The position numbers were made by a program, and so were the translations under genes. DNA of 64,000 nt, from positions 76,676,638 through 76,740,637 of the forward strand of contig NC_054704.1 of NCBI RefSeq assembly GCF_016097555.1. Reading direction: 5' to 3'. Position 1 is the stretch's first letter, and every line of letters starts with the position of its first letter. Of the stretch, positions 41,011 to 52,985 are shown one piece after another. Source of the DNA: Gigantopelta aegis. Taxonomy: Eukaryota; Mollusca; Gastropoda; Neomphalida; Peltospiridae. Under the pieces are notes generated by a model, which worked only from the letters and a program-made list of their open reading frames with translations, was not told where the DNA came from and searched no databases.

Positions 41011-42419
41011 CTTAACTTTTCAGCTAAAAATGAACGGAATTATTTTTCATTTATCGCTGCGTAGCCATAATTCAGTTATATACCAAAATATCAATAACTA
41101 ATATGCAGCTGGTGGAATAACAAAATTAATTAAATGCTAGTAAACCTTTTTTGGTTAGTTTTTTAGCCAGTGTTATAATACGTTATCAAGGTTTGATCTC
41201 AGATGATTTCTAAACGTTGTAAAACTACATAAACACAATGTATTTTGTACCAAATACATGTATAAAGAAATATGCAGGAAATATCTACTGGGCTAATTTT
41301 TATTGAGTATATTTCCAGGCCATATTTTGTATGACTATTTAGTAAGTATAACTTCAGGCCCGTAGAAATGATATCTGGAGTGGTGGAGACACAAGACATA
41401 TTTATTTATCTTTACACATATAAACTCGTACATTTTTTTCGTTCTCAAGTAAAGGGACACAGACTCCCCCCCCCCCCCCCCCCTCTCCCCGGTTTCTACG
41501 AGCCTGAACTTTAGTGCGACTGTCTTTAACAGACCCTCTCTCTCTCTCTGATGCAAGCGTAGGCGAGCTTACAAGAGCCTAGACGAGTATTAACCATCAT
41601 TAAATTTAAATTGAACTGAGATTCATCAACGAGCTAGATTACTAATGATACTGGACACCCACGTCTTGGCCAGTCGTAACGAGCTGTTTGGGGACAATGT
41701 AACAGCAATGGTCAAACGACTGTGCATAGTGTTGGCCCTTAATAGATTCCTGATGATTTAGTTGTTCACTTGGGTTTTTGTACGACAGTCTACAGTTTGT
41801 CCCATAGACGTCTTGGACATTGCGTTGGCGTGATGACATGATAAACGACATAGTGACATAGCGGCATAATTATCTTTCCAAATTCCGAACTTGATCTGTT
41901 CTGATCCCTTGACAAAGATCATTGCCACAGACGTCACCATGAACAAAAAATAAATAAAATAAGGGAGTGATTAATTGCACCCCTAACTATAGTTTATGGG
42001 GAGCCATTTAAGATATATTACCATAATTACACCATATAAATTCACATGCTAAGGGGAGCTAAAACTTACTCTCCTTGAATTAGTCTCAGGGGAGTGATCG
42101 GGAGCGAGAGTGATAGCTTCTCTTAAACGTTGAAGCCTGTTGCCAGTTGCCTGTTGCCAAAGTGTCTACCGCTCTCTGATTCACACGAAGTCTTTGTACA
42201 GCATTACTTTTAGAACGGCCATTTGAAACATAGTAATAGCCTACTATTACATCAGATCCCTCTTCGTCACTATCACAGTTCAATTTTGAACTTCACTCTT
42301 TAACTGTTTATAAATGCAATCTGTATTTATAGTGAAATTATAGAGATAGAACATAAGAATACGTGTAAAACGAGCGACCCGTAATCTTACTGAACCATCA
42401 CTCCATGAGTGGCAGCGGC
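41011..42419. other. Intergenic, nothing certain
   Basis: Contains a poly-C run (41467-41482) and a short CT run. Minus-strand frames near 41642-41946 are not recognisable proteins. Confidence 0.45.
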
Positions 42420-42485
42420 CAATTCGAAGCGACCAGTCCATAGTAACCAGTTCACAGCGACCAGTTCATGGTAACCAGTTCAGAG
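42420..42485. repeat. Short GCGACCAGTNCATAGTAACC tandem repeat
   Basis: Alternating GCGACCAGTTCA and GTAACCAGTTCA units, about five in all, abutting a SINE. Confidence 0.85.
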
Positions 42486-42703
42486 GCCAATTTATGGGAT
42501 ACTCTTTTTGATTGGCAGCAAGGGATATTTTGTGTGTACCATATCACAGACAGGATAGTACATACCACGGCCTTTGTTTCAGCAGTTGTGGAGCACTGGC
42601 TGGAACGAAAAATAGAACAAAGTGCCCACCGACAGGGATCGATCTGAGATCGATCACACATCAGGCGAGCACTTTACCACCTGCGAGCTACGTTCCACTC
42701 CTT
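42486..42703 (-). mobile_element. SINE, head H1, tail missing
   Basis: Minus strand: head with diverged box A, GATCGATCCCTGTCGGTGGG, body to GAGTATCCCATAAATTGG; the tail is replaced by the minisatellite. Confidence 0.8.
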
Positions 42704-42895
42704 TGAAGAAAAAGTCACGACCATGTCGAAACGTCCTTCACGTCTTTCCTGAATTCAGTTTTAAATTAGACAATAATTACTTAGTATTTTATTAAACAAT
42801 ATTAGTTTTTAAATTCCACTCAAATTAACATAGCTATTAAAATACTAAAATCGTTGTTTTCTAGAACTCTCCTTTGTAGTGGCAATACACGCAGT

Positions 42896-43097
42896 CAATT
42901 CCTGTCCCAATCAGTGTCCCACGATATGTGCTGCCCTGTCTGTGTGAAAATGCATATAAAAGATTCATTGCTGCTAATAGAATTGTTTTTAGCAGGTTTC
43001 ATCTAAGACTACGAGTAAACAATTACCAAATGCTTGACATCCAACAGTCGATGATTAATAAATTAATGTGCTCTAGTGGTGTCATTAAACTACATAA
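42896..43097 (+). mobile_element. SINE with tail T2, 5'-truncated
   Basis: Starts TTCCTGTCCCAATCAGTGTC; body missing part of GGTATATCAAAG; T2 tail with GTGTCATTAAAC. Confidence 0.85.
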
Positions 43098-43237
43098 CCC
43101 AAACCCCTAACCGGAACCTAATCCTGACATAAAAATTTTAATAAACATTTGTTAGGAAGGAACTGAATATTCGATTGGAGCGGAGGAGGGGGTCAACCCC
43201 AACACCCCACCCCCGCACACGAGCCTGAACTGAGAAA

Positions 43238-43530
43238 GTTAAAGTTTGTTTTGTTTAATAACACCACTTGAGCACATTGATGATTAATTAATCATCGACT
43301 ATTGGATGTCAAACATTTGGTAATTCTGACTCGTAGTCATAAGAGGAAACACGCTTCATTTTTCCTTATACAAAAAGGGATCTTTTATATGCACTTTCCC
43401 ACAGACAGGAAAGCCTTTGTCCAGTTGTGGTGCACTGATTGTAACGAGAATGTAACCACCGAGGGGGTTCGATCCTGCGACGCAAACACCTCAAGCGAGC
43501 ACTCAACGGACTGAGCTAAATCCCACACCC
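43238..43530 (-). mobile_element. SINE, head H3 with tail T2
   Basis: Minus strand: head H3 (GGATTTAGCTCAGTCCGTTG, box B-like GATCGAACCC), short body and full T2 tail. A second H3 copy is at 57131-57426. Confidence 0.85.
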
Positions 43531-43938
43531 TAAACTGAAACCTAAGTGAAACAAATTTATTCTTAATTGTGCTCATGGTTTCTATTTGTTTACTAATTAC
43601 ATTCGTAGAGGTTCCCAGTCAAATTCAGAAAACCTTCACTGACAGAATTAGCTAGCTAATCGATAAAATGACGCTAATTTATTCAAGCACCATAAAATTA
43701 ACCAAACATTCGGCATCTTTTATTGTACATCAAACGAGAACATAAGAAGCAATGTAGGATTAAAGTACGAATTGTGTACTTATGTGCGCGCGTGCGCGCG
43801 AGCGTTGCACTTTTCGAAAGTGAAGCATTTCATTTCCACTTGAAGGTTGGAGCACGCTTTCCAGGACACACAACTGTATCAGGGCTGCTGTAGATGATTA
43901 ATGGGTTAATGTTTAGTTATTAGCGGTTAGTGAGTATA

Positions 43939-44104
43939 CATGGGCGCAGTCTGGGGTGGGGTGGGGGAGGTCGGGGTTGTCCGCTGAGGCTAAAGCAAAT
44001 TTTTGCAGTTCATACAGGTGTCTATTTACAAATGTAGACAAAAGGGTTCGCTAGATTCATATTCGACACCTCCCCTTCCCAATCCAGACCATGCTACGCC
44101 CCTG
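43939..44104. mobile_element. MITE with CATGGGCGCAGTCTGG / GCTACGCCCCTGG ends
   Basis: The left end and right end are imperfect inverses (CATGGTCTGG on the inverse of the right). Its right end is duplicated in tandem (about 54 bp; AATCCAGACCATGCTACGCC twice) up to about 44170. Confidence 0.6.
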
Positions 44105-44189
44105 GTATAGTGGGCGTACACCTCCCCCTCCCAATCCAGACCATGCTACGCCTCTGGTATAGTGGGCGTACACCTCCCCACTGAGCTGT

Positions 44190-44768
44190 TAAAACTCATT
44201 CTGGAGTGGAAGCCGATACCGGGACGTGAACCCAATAACTATCAACCATGAAGCTGGGGGCTTAACCACTCTGTGTTGTTTGTTTATACTTATTTTGATG
44301 ATTTTTATCCAAGTACGTTGTCCTGGGCACACACTCGGCTATTTTGGGCCGTCTGTCCAGGGCAGTGGGTTAGTTGTTAGTTGTTAATGAGAGAAAAATC
44401 GGCATAATGGCCTTACACCTACCCAGTCAGTTGTTGAACTCACTCTTGTTCAGGAATGAAGGAAATGTTTTATTTAACGGCGTACTCAACACATTTTCTT
44501 TACGGTTATATGGCGTCGGACTCTTGTTCAGAGCCAGTACCGCGATACGAACCTAGTACCCACAGTCTTAAAACTCACACTTGGGTGGGAGCCAGTACCG
44601 GGATATGAACCCAGTAACTACCAGCTATAAAGCTGGCGACTTAACCACTACACCACCGAGGCAATTAAAGCTCACTCTTGTGTGCGAGACAGTACCGGGA
44701 TGCGAACCCAGTAACTACCAACAATAAAGCTGGTTGCTTAACCACCACACAACCAGGGCCAGTTACAG
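44190..44768 (-). repeat. Cluster of tRNA-like SINE heads
   Basis: At least three H2-related heads in one orientation: GGGACGTGAACCCAATAACT (about 44220), GGGATATGAACCCAGTAACT (about 44600) and GGGATGCGAACCCAGTAACT (about 44696), each followed by CTTAACCAC. They lack body and tail, unlike the other SINEs here. A T1 tail fragment (44454-44519) is inserted among them. Confidence 0.75.
44454..44519 (-). mobile_element. 66-bp SINE tail (T1) with TSD ACTCTTGTTCAG
   Basis: Only the tail is present, ending at TATATGGCGTCGG. ACTCTTGTTCAG at 44442-44453 and 44520-44531. The truncation point is the same, within two bases, as in the copy at 15448-15517. Confidence 0.93.
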
Positions 44769-44856
44769 TGGAGCGGAACATGACCGCATCATCCGACTGG
44801 CTACGGTTCGCCCAGGGCAACGCCCCCTTCAGCGAGGCGTGCAGGAAAACCAACGT
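44767..44856 (-). CDS. Candidate internal exon, unidentified (weak)
   Basis: Ninety bases, open in phase 0, with minus-strand acceptor ATTTATCTGTCTCAG and donor CACT|GTAACT. It encodes TLVFLHASLKGALPWANRSQ and ten more residues, with G/C at most third positions. The LKGALPW segment faintly recalls the G-x-LPW stretch of SBK-type kinases, but I cannot place it. The + strand also reads open with similar codon quality (ending SEACRKTNV-stop at 44860), so the strand is unresolved. No neighbouring exon is found. Confidence 0.25.
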
Positions 44857-45717
44857 CTGAGACAGATAAATTAGAAACTGATTGAAATCATTCAGATAGC
44901 CCAAAAGTGTATTCGTCAAGCACTTTACCGGCATGAAATCACGCGGAATATAATTTACTGGCTTATGCACAAGGCTTTGTGAAAAGTCCCCCAATCGTGA
45001 CATTATTTCTTTGCCGGAGGTGGACAAATTTAACAAAAACCTCTTTTAAGCCAAGTTTGTAATGTTTTTCTTTCCCCTCCCCTTCGCCTGGTCTACACAC
45101 ACGGGCAATTATCTTAAATATATTACTTGTCTGCTGGAGGTTCGTCTTCGTATGTTTGCGTCCCACCCAGAGGCGGGTAGAGTTCCCGCCAACCTGTATG
45201 TGCAGCAGACGAGCGTAGCAGACGATTTCAAACCTCCGGGCAAAACACAGAACACTTGAGCATTAATTCTCAAACAAACAGCATCTTGGCAAGTGGGTAT
45301 AATCGCCAAATACAGGGCAATATTTATTAGACGATTAGTGACTTCACTGTTCGGGCATATGCTGTACTTTCTACACCAAAGCTTCAAAACCTCTCAACGC
45401 CTACTGTACAAAATCAATTTTATTTACTCTATGCCTTCGCACCAGAGCCTCTTGTAAGTCGTAAGTTTTCTTTTTCTCTTCTCTCACTTTTTTTTTTGTT
45501 GTTGGTGTCTTCCTGCCGTTTAGTGATGTCTCTATTAAAGCCCTAGTTTTACCACATACGGTGGCGGGCCGTTTGATTTCTCGATTTTATTTGTTGCGTG
45601 TGACACCCGCAAGTCGGCTGCAAATCCATTCAGCGAGGACAAGGTGAAAAGACGTATAGGATAGTCTCGATTACCAAGCCCTGTCGCAATCACTTAGTAT
45701 AGGAGACATTCTTACAG
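44857..45717. other. GC-richer intergenic patch
   Basis: 45130-45260 reads as plausible codons on the + strand (…GRVPANLYVQQTSVADDFKP…, stop at 45257) but has no recognised family or clear splice sites. Confidence 0.3.
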
Positions 45718-45752
45718 CCAGGAACCGACTGCTGCTTAAAAGAAACATCAAG
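45718..45752 (+). other. Candidate small or 5' UTR exon
   Basis: Bounded by an acceptor-like CATTCTTACAG and a donor-like CAAG|GTACTT. It may be the end of a longer 5' UTR exon. It precedes the 46084 candidate by 331 bp. Confidence 0.2.
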
Positions 45753-46083
45753 GTACTTACCATTCAGTACAGTGCACTATTTCCACGTATTCTTGTTATC
45801 TCGATGATGTATATCTACGACCTGTGCTTTTGTCTCTGACAATTAGTACGTACTCTTTTTTTCAAACTTTGTAATAATGTGAAATCTTACAGAAAGAAAA
45901 AAAAAGAAGAAAAAGGTGAGAAAAAAAAATATTCAAGGATCATAATCATTGGAAGACAACATTGCTGAATTGATTTTTCGAAACTAAACCATGGAAAGTT
46001 TTGTGAATAAGGATGCGTCATAGTGGTGTGTGATGTCATAGTGCTTTCTTATCATCATCATCATCATCATCTTCTGTTTCCAG

Positions 46084-46328
46084 TTAATGAACAGACGAAC
46101 GAGGAAACTATGTTTTTATTATTTCGATGAGTTTCGCTTCCATCCCAGCAGAGAGCTGTGGGACGGCGTTGGGGACTTGACTACCTCTGCCACCCCCGTC
46201 CGCCCCACCCCCGGGCCTGCCCCTCCGGGTAACATGTACCATGCAGTGGTGGTGTCTAGTCACATACCAGCTAATCTTGATAGAACTTCTCGTGCGGACC
46301 GTCAGAGCGGGAGGCAGGATAAAACGAA
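46084..46328 (+). CDS. Candidate coding exon of an unidentified gene
   Basis: 245 nt with a good acceptor (CTTCTGTTTCCAG) and donor (GAA|GTAAGT), open in the frame of an ATG at 46087. Translation starts MNRRTRKLCFYYFDEFRFHP, passes a Pro-rich stretch (TPVRPTPGPAPPG, about residues 37-50) and ends in a basic tract (SRADRQSGRQDKT). GC content is well above the surroundings. I do not recognise the protein and cannot find downstream exons, so it could be a first coding exon, a lineage-specific protein or chance. Confidence 0.35.
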
Positions 46329-46374
46329 GTAAGTACTTTTGTTTTCGTATCTGACTTGTATCTATCTCTATTTT

Positions 46375-46580
46375 GCACAGCGACTGGTACCAAATATCGT
46401 GGTATGTGCTCTTTTGTATGTTCAAAAAGTATACATAAAATATCCCTTATAACTAATGGTAAATTTGTTTGAGGGTTTTTTCTGAAGCCTTTGTGTCATA
46501 ATTATCAAATGTTTGACATTCAATAGCCGATGACTAATAAAGCAATGTACTCTAGTGGTGTCGTTAAACAAAACAAACTT
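46375..46580 (+). mobile_element. SINE with tail T2, followed by a partial second copy
   Basis: Headless body and complete T2 tail (AGTGGTGTCGTTAAACAAAAC-like). The next 120 bp (46581-46700) repeat part of the body in diverged form (ACCAAATACCGTATAGGATG). Confidence 0.8.
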
Positions 46581-46780
46581 TGTATACCAAATACCGTATA
46601 GGATGTGCTCTTCTACATGTTGGAAAGTACATACATAAACGATTTTTGGCAGCTAACGGAAAAATATTGTTATTGTTATTCTCTCAGGTTTTTTAAGTTC
46701 TGTTCATCTTTACTAGTAGCTGTTTAATATAAAACATTTTTAAAAATAAAGCAAAAAAAAAAAAAAAAAAAAAAAATTAA

Positions 46781-46985
46781 AGTCACTGACCCTAGTTCCA
46801 AGGTGCGTTCCTTTTTTGTTTCACGTGAAAGTTGCTTTGATCTACTACAAACAATGACTGCCAGAGACACATCAGAGTTGCCAAAACTAATAATGTTTGC
46901 AAGAAGTTGTCAACTGTAAGGTATATAGAAAAAGCTCTAATAGCCGAAAATGTTTTACACTGTCTAATAACTAGTGTCAGTGCAT
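46781..46985. mobile_element. TTAA MITE, AGTCACTGACCCTAG family
   Basis: Left AGTCACTGACCCTAG after TTAA (46777-46780); right ACTAGTGTCAGTG followed by TTTAA. Preceded by a long A run. Confidence 0.75.
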
Positions 46986-47010
46986 TTAACAAAAAATTCA
47001 GAAGAAAAAT

Positions 47011-47660
47011 CTATAACAATCTTCAATGGCTTTCATAACCAAACGTTCAGGCTATAACAATCTCCAATGGCTTTCATAACCAAAAGTTGATGTCATAACA
47101 ATCTTCAACGGCTTTCATAACCAAACATTCATGCTATAACAATCTTCAATGGCTTTCATAACTAAAAGTTGATGCTATAACAATCTTCAATGACTTTCAT
47201 AACTAAAAGTTGATGATATAACAATCTTCAATGACTTTCATAACTAAAAGTTAATGTTATAACAATCTTCAATGGCTTTCATAACCAAAAGTTGATGCTA
47301 TAACAATCTTCAATGGCTTTCATAACCAAACGTTGATGTTATAACAATCTTCAATGACTTTCATAACTAAAAGTTGATGTTATAACAATCTTCAATGGCT
47401 TTCATAACCAAAAGTTGATGCTATAACAATCTTCAATGGTTTTCATAACCAAAAGTTGATATTATAACAATCTTCAATGGCTTTCATAACCAAACTTTGA
47501 TGCTATAACAATCTTCAATGGCTTTCATAACCAAAAGTTGATGTTATAACAATCTTCAATGGCTTTCATAATCAAAAGTTGATGTTATAACAATCTTCAA
47601 CAGCTTTCATAACTAAAAGTTGATGTTATAATAATCTTCAACGGCTTTCATAACTAATGA
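47011..47660. repeat. 41-bp minisatellite, about 16 copies
   Basis: Unit ATAACAATCTTCAATGGCTT then TCATAACCAAAAGTTGATGC plus T. Variants (AACT for AACC, ACTTT for GGCTTT) recur in blocks, indicating stepwise amplification. Confidence 0.95.
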
Positions 47661-47833
47661 TTGATCTTTAATTTTAATTGCATACAGTACGTAGTGGTTT
47701 AAATATTCTTACTTTCAATGTTTATTATGGGTTCCGTTCTTTCGTATGCAAAAGTATTTCATTATTATAGATCGTGTGAATATGAGATCTGTCAACTGAA
47801 TGAATACATGGTTTGCTGCTAATAACTATAAAG

Positions 47834-47909
<76 letters not shown>
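47834..47909. repeat. (TA)n(CA)n microsatellite
   Basis: About 30 TA followed by CA. Confidence 0.95.
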
Positions 47910-48335
47910 TTAATACACATGTAATAATTAGAATCAAATAAATACAAGCCTTTTCCCCCACAAAATATGTTTTCAAAATAAAGTAATTCAGTTAAACATC
48001 CTTTTTAATAATACTCTTGAATGAAAGACCCAATATTGATGTTATTTTGTTGAAAATAACACCTGTAGCATGCACAGTCAGTCTGGTCTTTCAACGATCG
48101 TGTTAATTGTTATGCACTAAGTGTTCCTTGGAAAATATCAAATGCAATGGGTGGCTTTTTTAAAGATAAAGACGTAATATCGATTTTAACTAGTGTTGTG
48201 TTAATACGTATAGCCGACTCATGTCAGTGCTTGGTTCATCACCTTGGGTGTGTGTATGCCATACAGTTTTAACACCAAAATAATGTGCTTCAGGGGACAC
48301 TGCATATTTTGTGCGATTGTTATCAGCCGTCTGAT

Positions 48336-48392
48336 GTGTGTGTGTGTGTGTGTGTGTGTCTGATGTGCGTCTGATGTGTGTGTGTGTGTGTG
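48336..48392. repeat. (GT)n microsatellite
   Basis: Two GT runs separated by CTGATGTGCGTCTGATG. Confidence 0.95.
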
Positions 48393-48443
48393 TATGTATA
48401 TATATACACACATACATACATGTATATAGACACACATACATAC

Positions 48444-48447
<4 letters not shown>

Positions 48448-48528
<81 letters not shown>
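48448..48528. repeat. (GA)n microsatellite
   Basis: About 40 GA dinucleotides next to a T3 SINE tail. Confidence 0.95.
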
Positions 48529-48532
<4 letters not shown>

Positions 48533-48535
48533 AAG

Positions 48536-48606
48536 AATAAATGAATGAATGAATGTTTAACGACACCCCAGCACAAAAATACACATCGGCTATTGGGTGT
48601 GACAAA
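48536..48606 (-). mobile_element. SINE tail T3, 5'-truncated
   Basis: (AATG)n then TTTAACGACACCCCAGCAC and ATCGGCTATTGGGTGT; only the tail is present. Confidence 0.85.
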
Positions 48607-48812
48607 AGGTAAGTACATGTATATGAAAACGAGGATGGAAGAAATGAGGAAGGGAGATATCACACAAATATACCAGTGATAAAAAATATTTTTGTGGGTT
48701 GAGTAGCGGGACGTATATATATTTCTTTAACCATTGCTGTAATGTGAATGGGATGATTCCTAATAACTCAGTAAAAGAATACCAACAAGACACACGGATT
48801 AATGAATGATAG

Positions 48813-49204
48813 AAAAAAAGAAAGAAGTGTTTTATTTAACGACGCACTCAACACATTTTATTTACGGTTATATGGCGTCAGACTTAGGTTCAGGACCACA
48901 CAGATTTTGAGAGGAAACCCGCTGTCACCACTACATGGGCTACTCTTCCGATTGGCAGCAAGGGATCTTTTATTTGCGCTTCCCACAGGCAGGATAGCAC
49001 AAACCATGGCCTTTGTTGAACCAGTTATGGATCACTGGTCGGTGCAAGTGAGTTTACACCTACCCATTGAGCCTTGCGGAGCACTCACTCAGGGTTTGGA
49101 GTCGGTATCTGGATTAAAAATCCCATGCCTCGACTGGGATCCGAACCCAGTACCTACCAGCCTGTAGACCGATGGCCTGCCACGACGCCACCGAGGCCGG
49201 TAAA
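48813..49204 (-). mobile_element. SINE, head H2 with tail T1, full length, TSD TAATGAATGATAG
   Basis: Complete element with H2 head ending ACCGGCCTCGGTGG on the minus strand. The 13-bp duplication is at 48800-48812 and 49205-49217. Confidence 0.96.
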
Positions 49205-49246
49205 TAATGAATGATAGATAACACCGTCCAACTAACCAAAGTGGCA

Positions 49247-49591
49247 AAGAAAGAAAGAAATGTTTTATTTAACGACGCACTCAACACATTTTATTTACGG
49301 TTATATGGCGTCAGACATATGGTTAAGGACCACACAGATTTGGAGAGGAAACCCGCTGTCGCCACTACATGAGCTACTCTTTCCGATTAGCAGCAAGGGA
49401 TCTTTTATTTGCGCTTCCCACGGCAGGCTAGCACAAACCATGGCCTTTGTTGAACCAGTTATGGATCACTGGTCGGTGCAAGTGGTTTACACCTACCCAT
49501 TGAGCCTTGCGGAGCACTCACTCAGGGTTTGAAGTCGGTATCCCTACCAGCCTGTAGACCGATGGCCTAACACGACGCCACAGAGGCCAGT
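49247..49591 (-). mobile_element. SINE, head H2 with tail T1, internal deletion
   Basis: Same family and orientation as the copy 40 bp upstream, lacking about 45 bp around box B (GGTATCCCTACCAGCC junction), so it has no intact internal promoter. Confidence 0.92.
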
Positions 49592-50150
49592 ATAGATTGT
49601 CAAAGCCATAACATAACATTATTATATACATGTATATAAAAACAGTGCTGATGATAACATTTATGTATTGAAATGTTAAAAGCTACATCATGTGTAGGCG
49701 TGTTAACAGCTGTAATTGTATTCACTAATCATGACATATTATGCTAGTATATCAGCCTACACACAGTATTAAGTGTTTGCCTCAATTTTGATTCGTACAC
49801 TAGCAATTTAAACAATCGTTTGAGTGCAACAGTTTTTTTCCAGTGAAATCGCGATAAGCCTAAGGGCTGTTCTGGAAATGATCAGACGACGGCGAGGGCG
49901 AAGTTAGTTATGTGTAATATTTGATAATGTGTATTTGGTTTTAAATAAAATTTCATTTTGTGGGTGGTCGGTGCAACAAAAACAAGAAAAAATAATAAGA
50001 AAAAAGACCCCCGCCCCCCCCCCCCCCCCCCCCATGTAATCAATTCTGAAAGAGCCCTAACAATGACACAGATTTCTGACGATTAAAACTTGTTATAAAG
50101 TGTGTGGTGTAGAGGGTGGAGAAAATCTGTCTACTGTGACGGTACATAAA
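49592..50150. other. Intergenic
   Basis: A poly-C run at 50007-50033; nothing else recognised. Confidence 0.5.
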
Positions 50151-50154
50151 TTAA

Positions 50155-50506
50155 AGGCGCATTTTCAAAGAACGTGTAAATATCATATTTCGCAATTTTA
50201 AAATATGTATTTGTAATAAAATAACTACAGATTAGTCGATCCCAGTCAACATTAAAATTGTTGCATAATTAACTCCAAAGTATAAAAATTGTAATTTATT
50301 ACCAATCGGTTTAAACGCTGTTTTGTTTTTCTCGAGAATCCTTAACAAAAACTTAAGGTCTCCATTAAAATAGAAGTCCGTTCTTCTTCAATATGGAGAT
50401 GCACGTTTGTGTGGGCATGTAACTGAAGGTATAATATTTACATTTCACAAGATTTTTGTTGTTGTAATAAATAAACATTAATTTATGCAACTTTGATACT
50501 GCCTCT
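50155..50506. mobile_element. TTAA-flanked MITE, TCAAAG family
   Basis: TTAA at 50151-50154 and 50507-50510. Ends AGGCGCATTTTCAAAG and CTTTGATACTGCCTCT are imperfect inverses. Confidence 0.65.
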
Positions 50507-50679
50507 TTAATAATAAAAAAGGAGTAAATTGCGTCACCAATATTTTAAAGACAGGTACATAGGAGCGCATAAAACTCCATACAGTATACAGTACACATAC
50601 TAAACATAATTATAATATATTATATTAAAACAAACCATATTATTAATTATACTACATGCTACATACTACTATTTTTTAA

Positions 50680-50906
50680 AGCCGCTGACATAGATTTAGA
50701 GATACGTATCTTTCTATTTTGCATAAAATTAATCTTGAGTTACTTCAAATATCAGGACGACTATAAACACGTTAGATTTGTTAAACTTGATAATTTAAGC
50801 GAAAAGGTTGCAAGTAATGTGTCAGGTGACGGTAAAAAACAACAATAAAAAACTGTAATAGCCAACAATATTAAATTACCATGCCTAATAACTAGGGTCA
50901 ACGGCT
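50680..50906. mobile_element. TTAA MITE related to the AGTCACTGACCCTAG family
   Basis: TTAA on both sides (50676-50679, 50907-50910). Ends AGCCGCTGACATAG and CTAGGGTCAACGGCT. Shares AATAGCC and CTAATAACTAG with 46781-46985. Confidence 0.8.
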
Positions 50907-51400
50907 TTAAAGAAAACTTTGCACGCATTTTATCTATCATGCTACAACTACCCAACATGCCAGCCTATAATTTTAAGCACATGTAAAAAAACTAAAATAA
51001 TAAGAAAAGAAAAGAAAAGAAAAAGAAAAAAATCCACAGACAAAACAAATCCGCAACCCCCCTCCACCCCCAAACAAACCCAAACCCAAACCCAAAACAA
51101 AAACACCCTCCCCTCACCCCCCATACACAAAGAAACACTCCCCCAACCCAAACCACCACCCCTAAACCATAGCAAACCAAAGCAAACCAAGATCAACACA
51201 AAAAAAAACCCACACATTCTAAAAATTGCTTCGCCTATATGTACCAACTCATGCAAGCACGCATATTCACGCGCACGCACGCGCTAAAACCACCCAGACT
51301 TTGTAGGGTACAGAGTACAAGACTATTGGCGCAGGTCCAGTTTTAGTGCGAAACTGCGACAGGAATACGGAACTAGCTTTACATTCAAAGTGTTACGGCT
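50907..51400. other. Strand-biased A/C-rich stretch
   Basis: 51000-51230 is almost free of G on the + strand (runs of CCCAAAC, CCACCCC). The long frames here reflect composition. No telomere-type perfect repeat. Confidence 0.5.
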
Positions 51401-51411
51401 TCGAATTCTCA

Positions 51412-51647
51412 TTGAGAATGGCGAATACAGCACAAATTGAAGTTTAGAGTAAAAGTCAGTATCTATCTGTGATATTTGTATTTGTATTTTTGCACAGTTC
51501 TTTATACTGTTTTTATTTATATCTTGAATTTTTTTGTTGATGTTGATCATCACCTTGTTTGTTTCCATTACCATAGCTTGACACCCAATAGCCGATGTAT
51601 TTTTTGTGCTGGGGTGTCGTTAAACATTCATTCATTCATTCATTCAT
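51412..51647 (+). mobile_element. SINE with tail T3, TSD TCGAATTCTCA
   Basis: Begins TTGAGAATGGCGAATACAGC and ends GGGGTGTCGTTAAACATTC plus (ATTC)n. TCGAATTCTCA at 51401-51411 and 51648-51658. 5'-truncated relative to 60025-60314. Confidence 0.93.
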
Positions 51648-51830
51648 TCGAATTCTCAAAGGAAAACAATCTATGCCTAATCGGTGACTGTTTTCCATGC
51701 TACATAATGCGATATTGCGACATATCGAAGAGTGAATTTCGAGCAATTACTGTGAAAAATTCTCTTTGGATGTTGAATCTTCACAAAAAAGAGAAGTCTC
51801 AATGAAATTTCACTGGTAGGATTCGACCCC

Positions 51831-51848
51831 CCCCCCCCCCCCCCCCCC
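51831..51848. repeat. Poly-C run
   Basis: About 18 C. Confidence 0.95.
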
Positions 51849-52030
51849 GTACTAATTCACCAGATCTTGATACAGCCTGCTTGTTTAGCCATCTTATAAC
51901 ATCAATTCAATTCAAATTCAACAGTAAATAAAAAATCCAAAACACATCGCCAAATTTAAAGCTGTCATCTCGGGTATATTTGCATTATTTAACCATTTAA
52001 AATAGCCATCAACATCACCAACATTAATTT

Positions 52031-52163
<133 letters not shown>

Positions 52164-52390
52164 AATAGAGGTTTTTATCAGAGTGTTTTTCATATATTAG
52201 GAATAAAAATTGTATTATGCCAGCCTCTACAACGTATTTTTGTAAACTGTACACGCAATGTTTTATTTAAGTCCGCCATTACTAGATATTCAAATGACGT
52301 AAGAATATCTGGCGCGGTGGATGGAACTGACGTCAAACTCGAATGACGTAATTTTGGACGTACTTATATCAAAATAACTAGTGCATATTT

Positions 52391-52403
52391 ATATACATAT
52401 ACA

Positions 52404-52480
<77 letters not shown>

Positions 52481-52521
52481 GCATATGCATATGCATATGC
52501 ATATGCATATGTATATGTATA
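52391..52521. repeat. (TA)n and (GCATAT)n microsatellite
   Basis: Alternating TA changing into GCATAT hexamers. Confidence 0.95.
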
Positions 52522-52985
52522 TATTATTGAAGTTACATTGGAATATATGTCCGTTCTATTTCAGTTTATGGAACCAACATTTCTGCACAGACATATGTGT
52601 ATGATACATTATTGATATTCTTAAATTAAGTCGAGTTGCAAAAATTATTTACAAAAACAAAATGTTAATGAAAACAACTAAAAGTAAGGTGCTTAGGTTT
52701 TGGGGAGAAGTATATTAACGCGTCTCTGTCCACTGGACGTTCAGTCACATCTTTCCTGGGCATGACCTTTGATATCACCCAGCCTCTGGTGTTTTGTTTT
52801 ATAACTTGCAACGAAATTCATTATATTAAATTATTTGTATATTTAAATTAGTCGAAAGTAAAGAGTGCTTATAAAAATAGTTCAGTCATTAACTGACAAT
52901 AAATAATTAATTAATGTAATATTATTATGTAAATACGTATGAAGGGAGGGAGATATGTTGACCAAGAGAGATTTTGACAAGATGT

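Noticed and set aside
48190..48663. 157-codon frame with Ser/Leu and His/Thr runs
   Set aside because: It is produced by GA and GT microsatellites plus a SINE tail.
50990..51290. A/C-rich tract as a telomere-like repeat
   Set aside because: The CCCAAAC-like runs are irregular and there is no TTAGGG/CCCTAA array.
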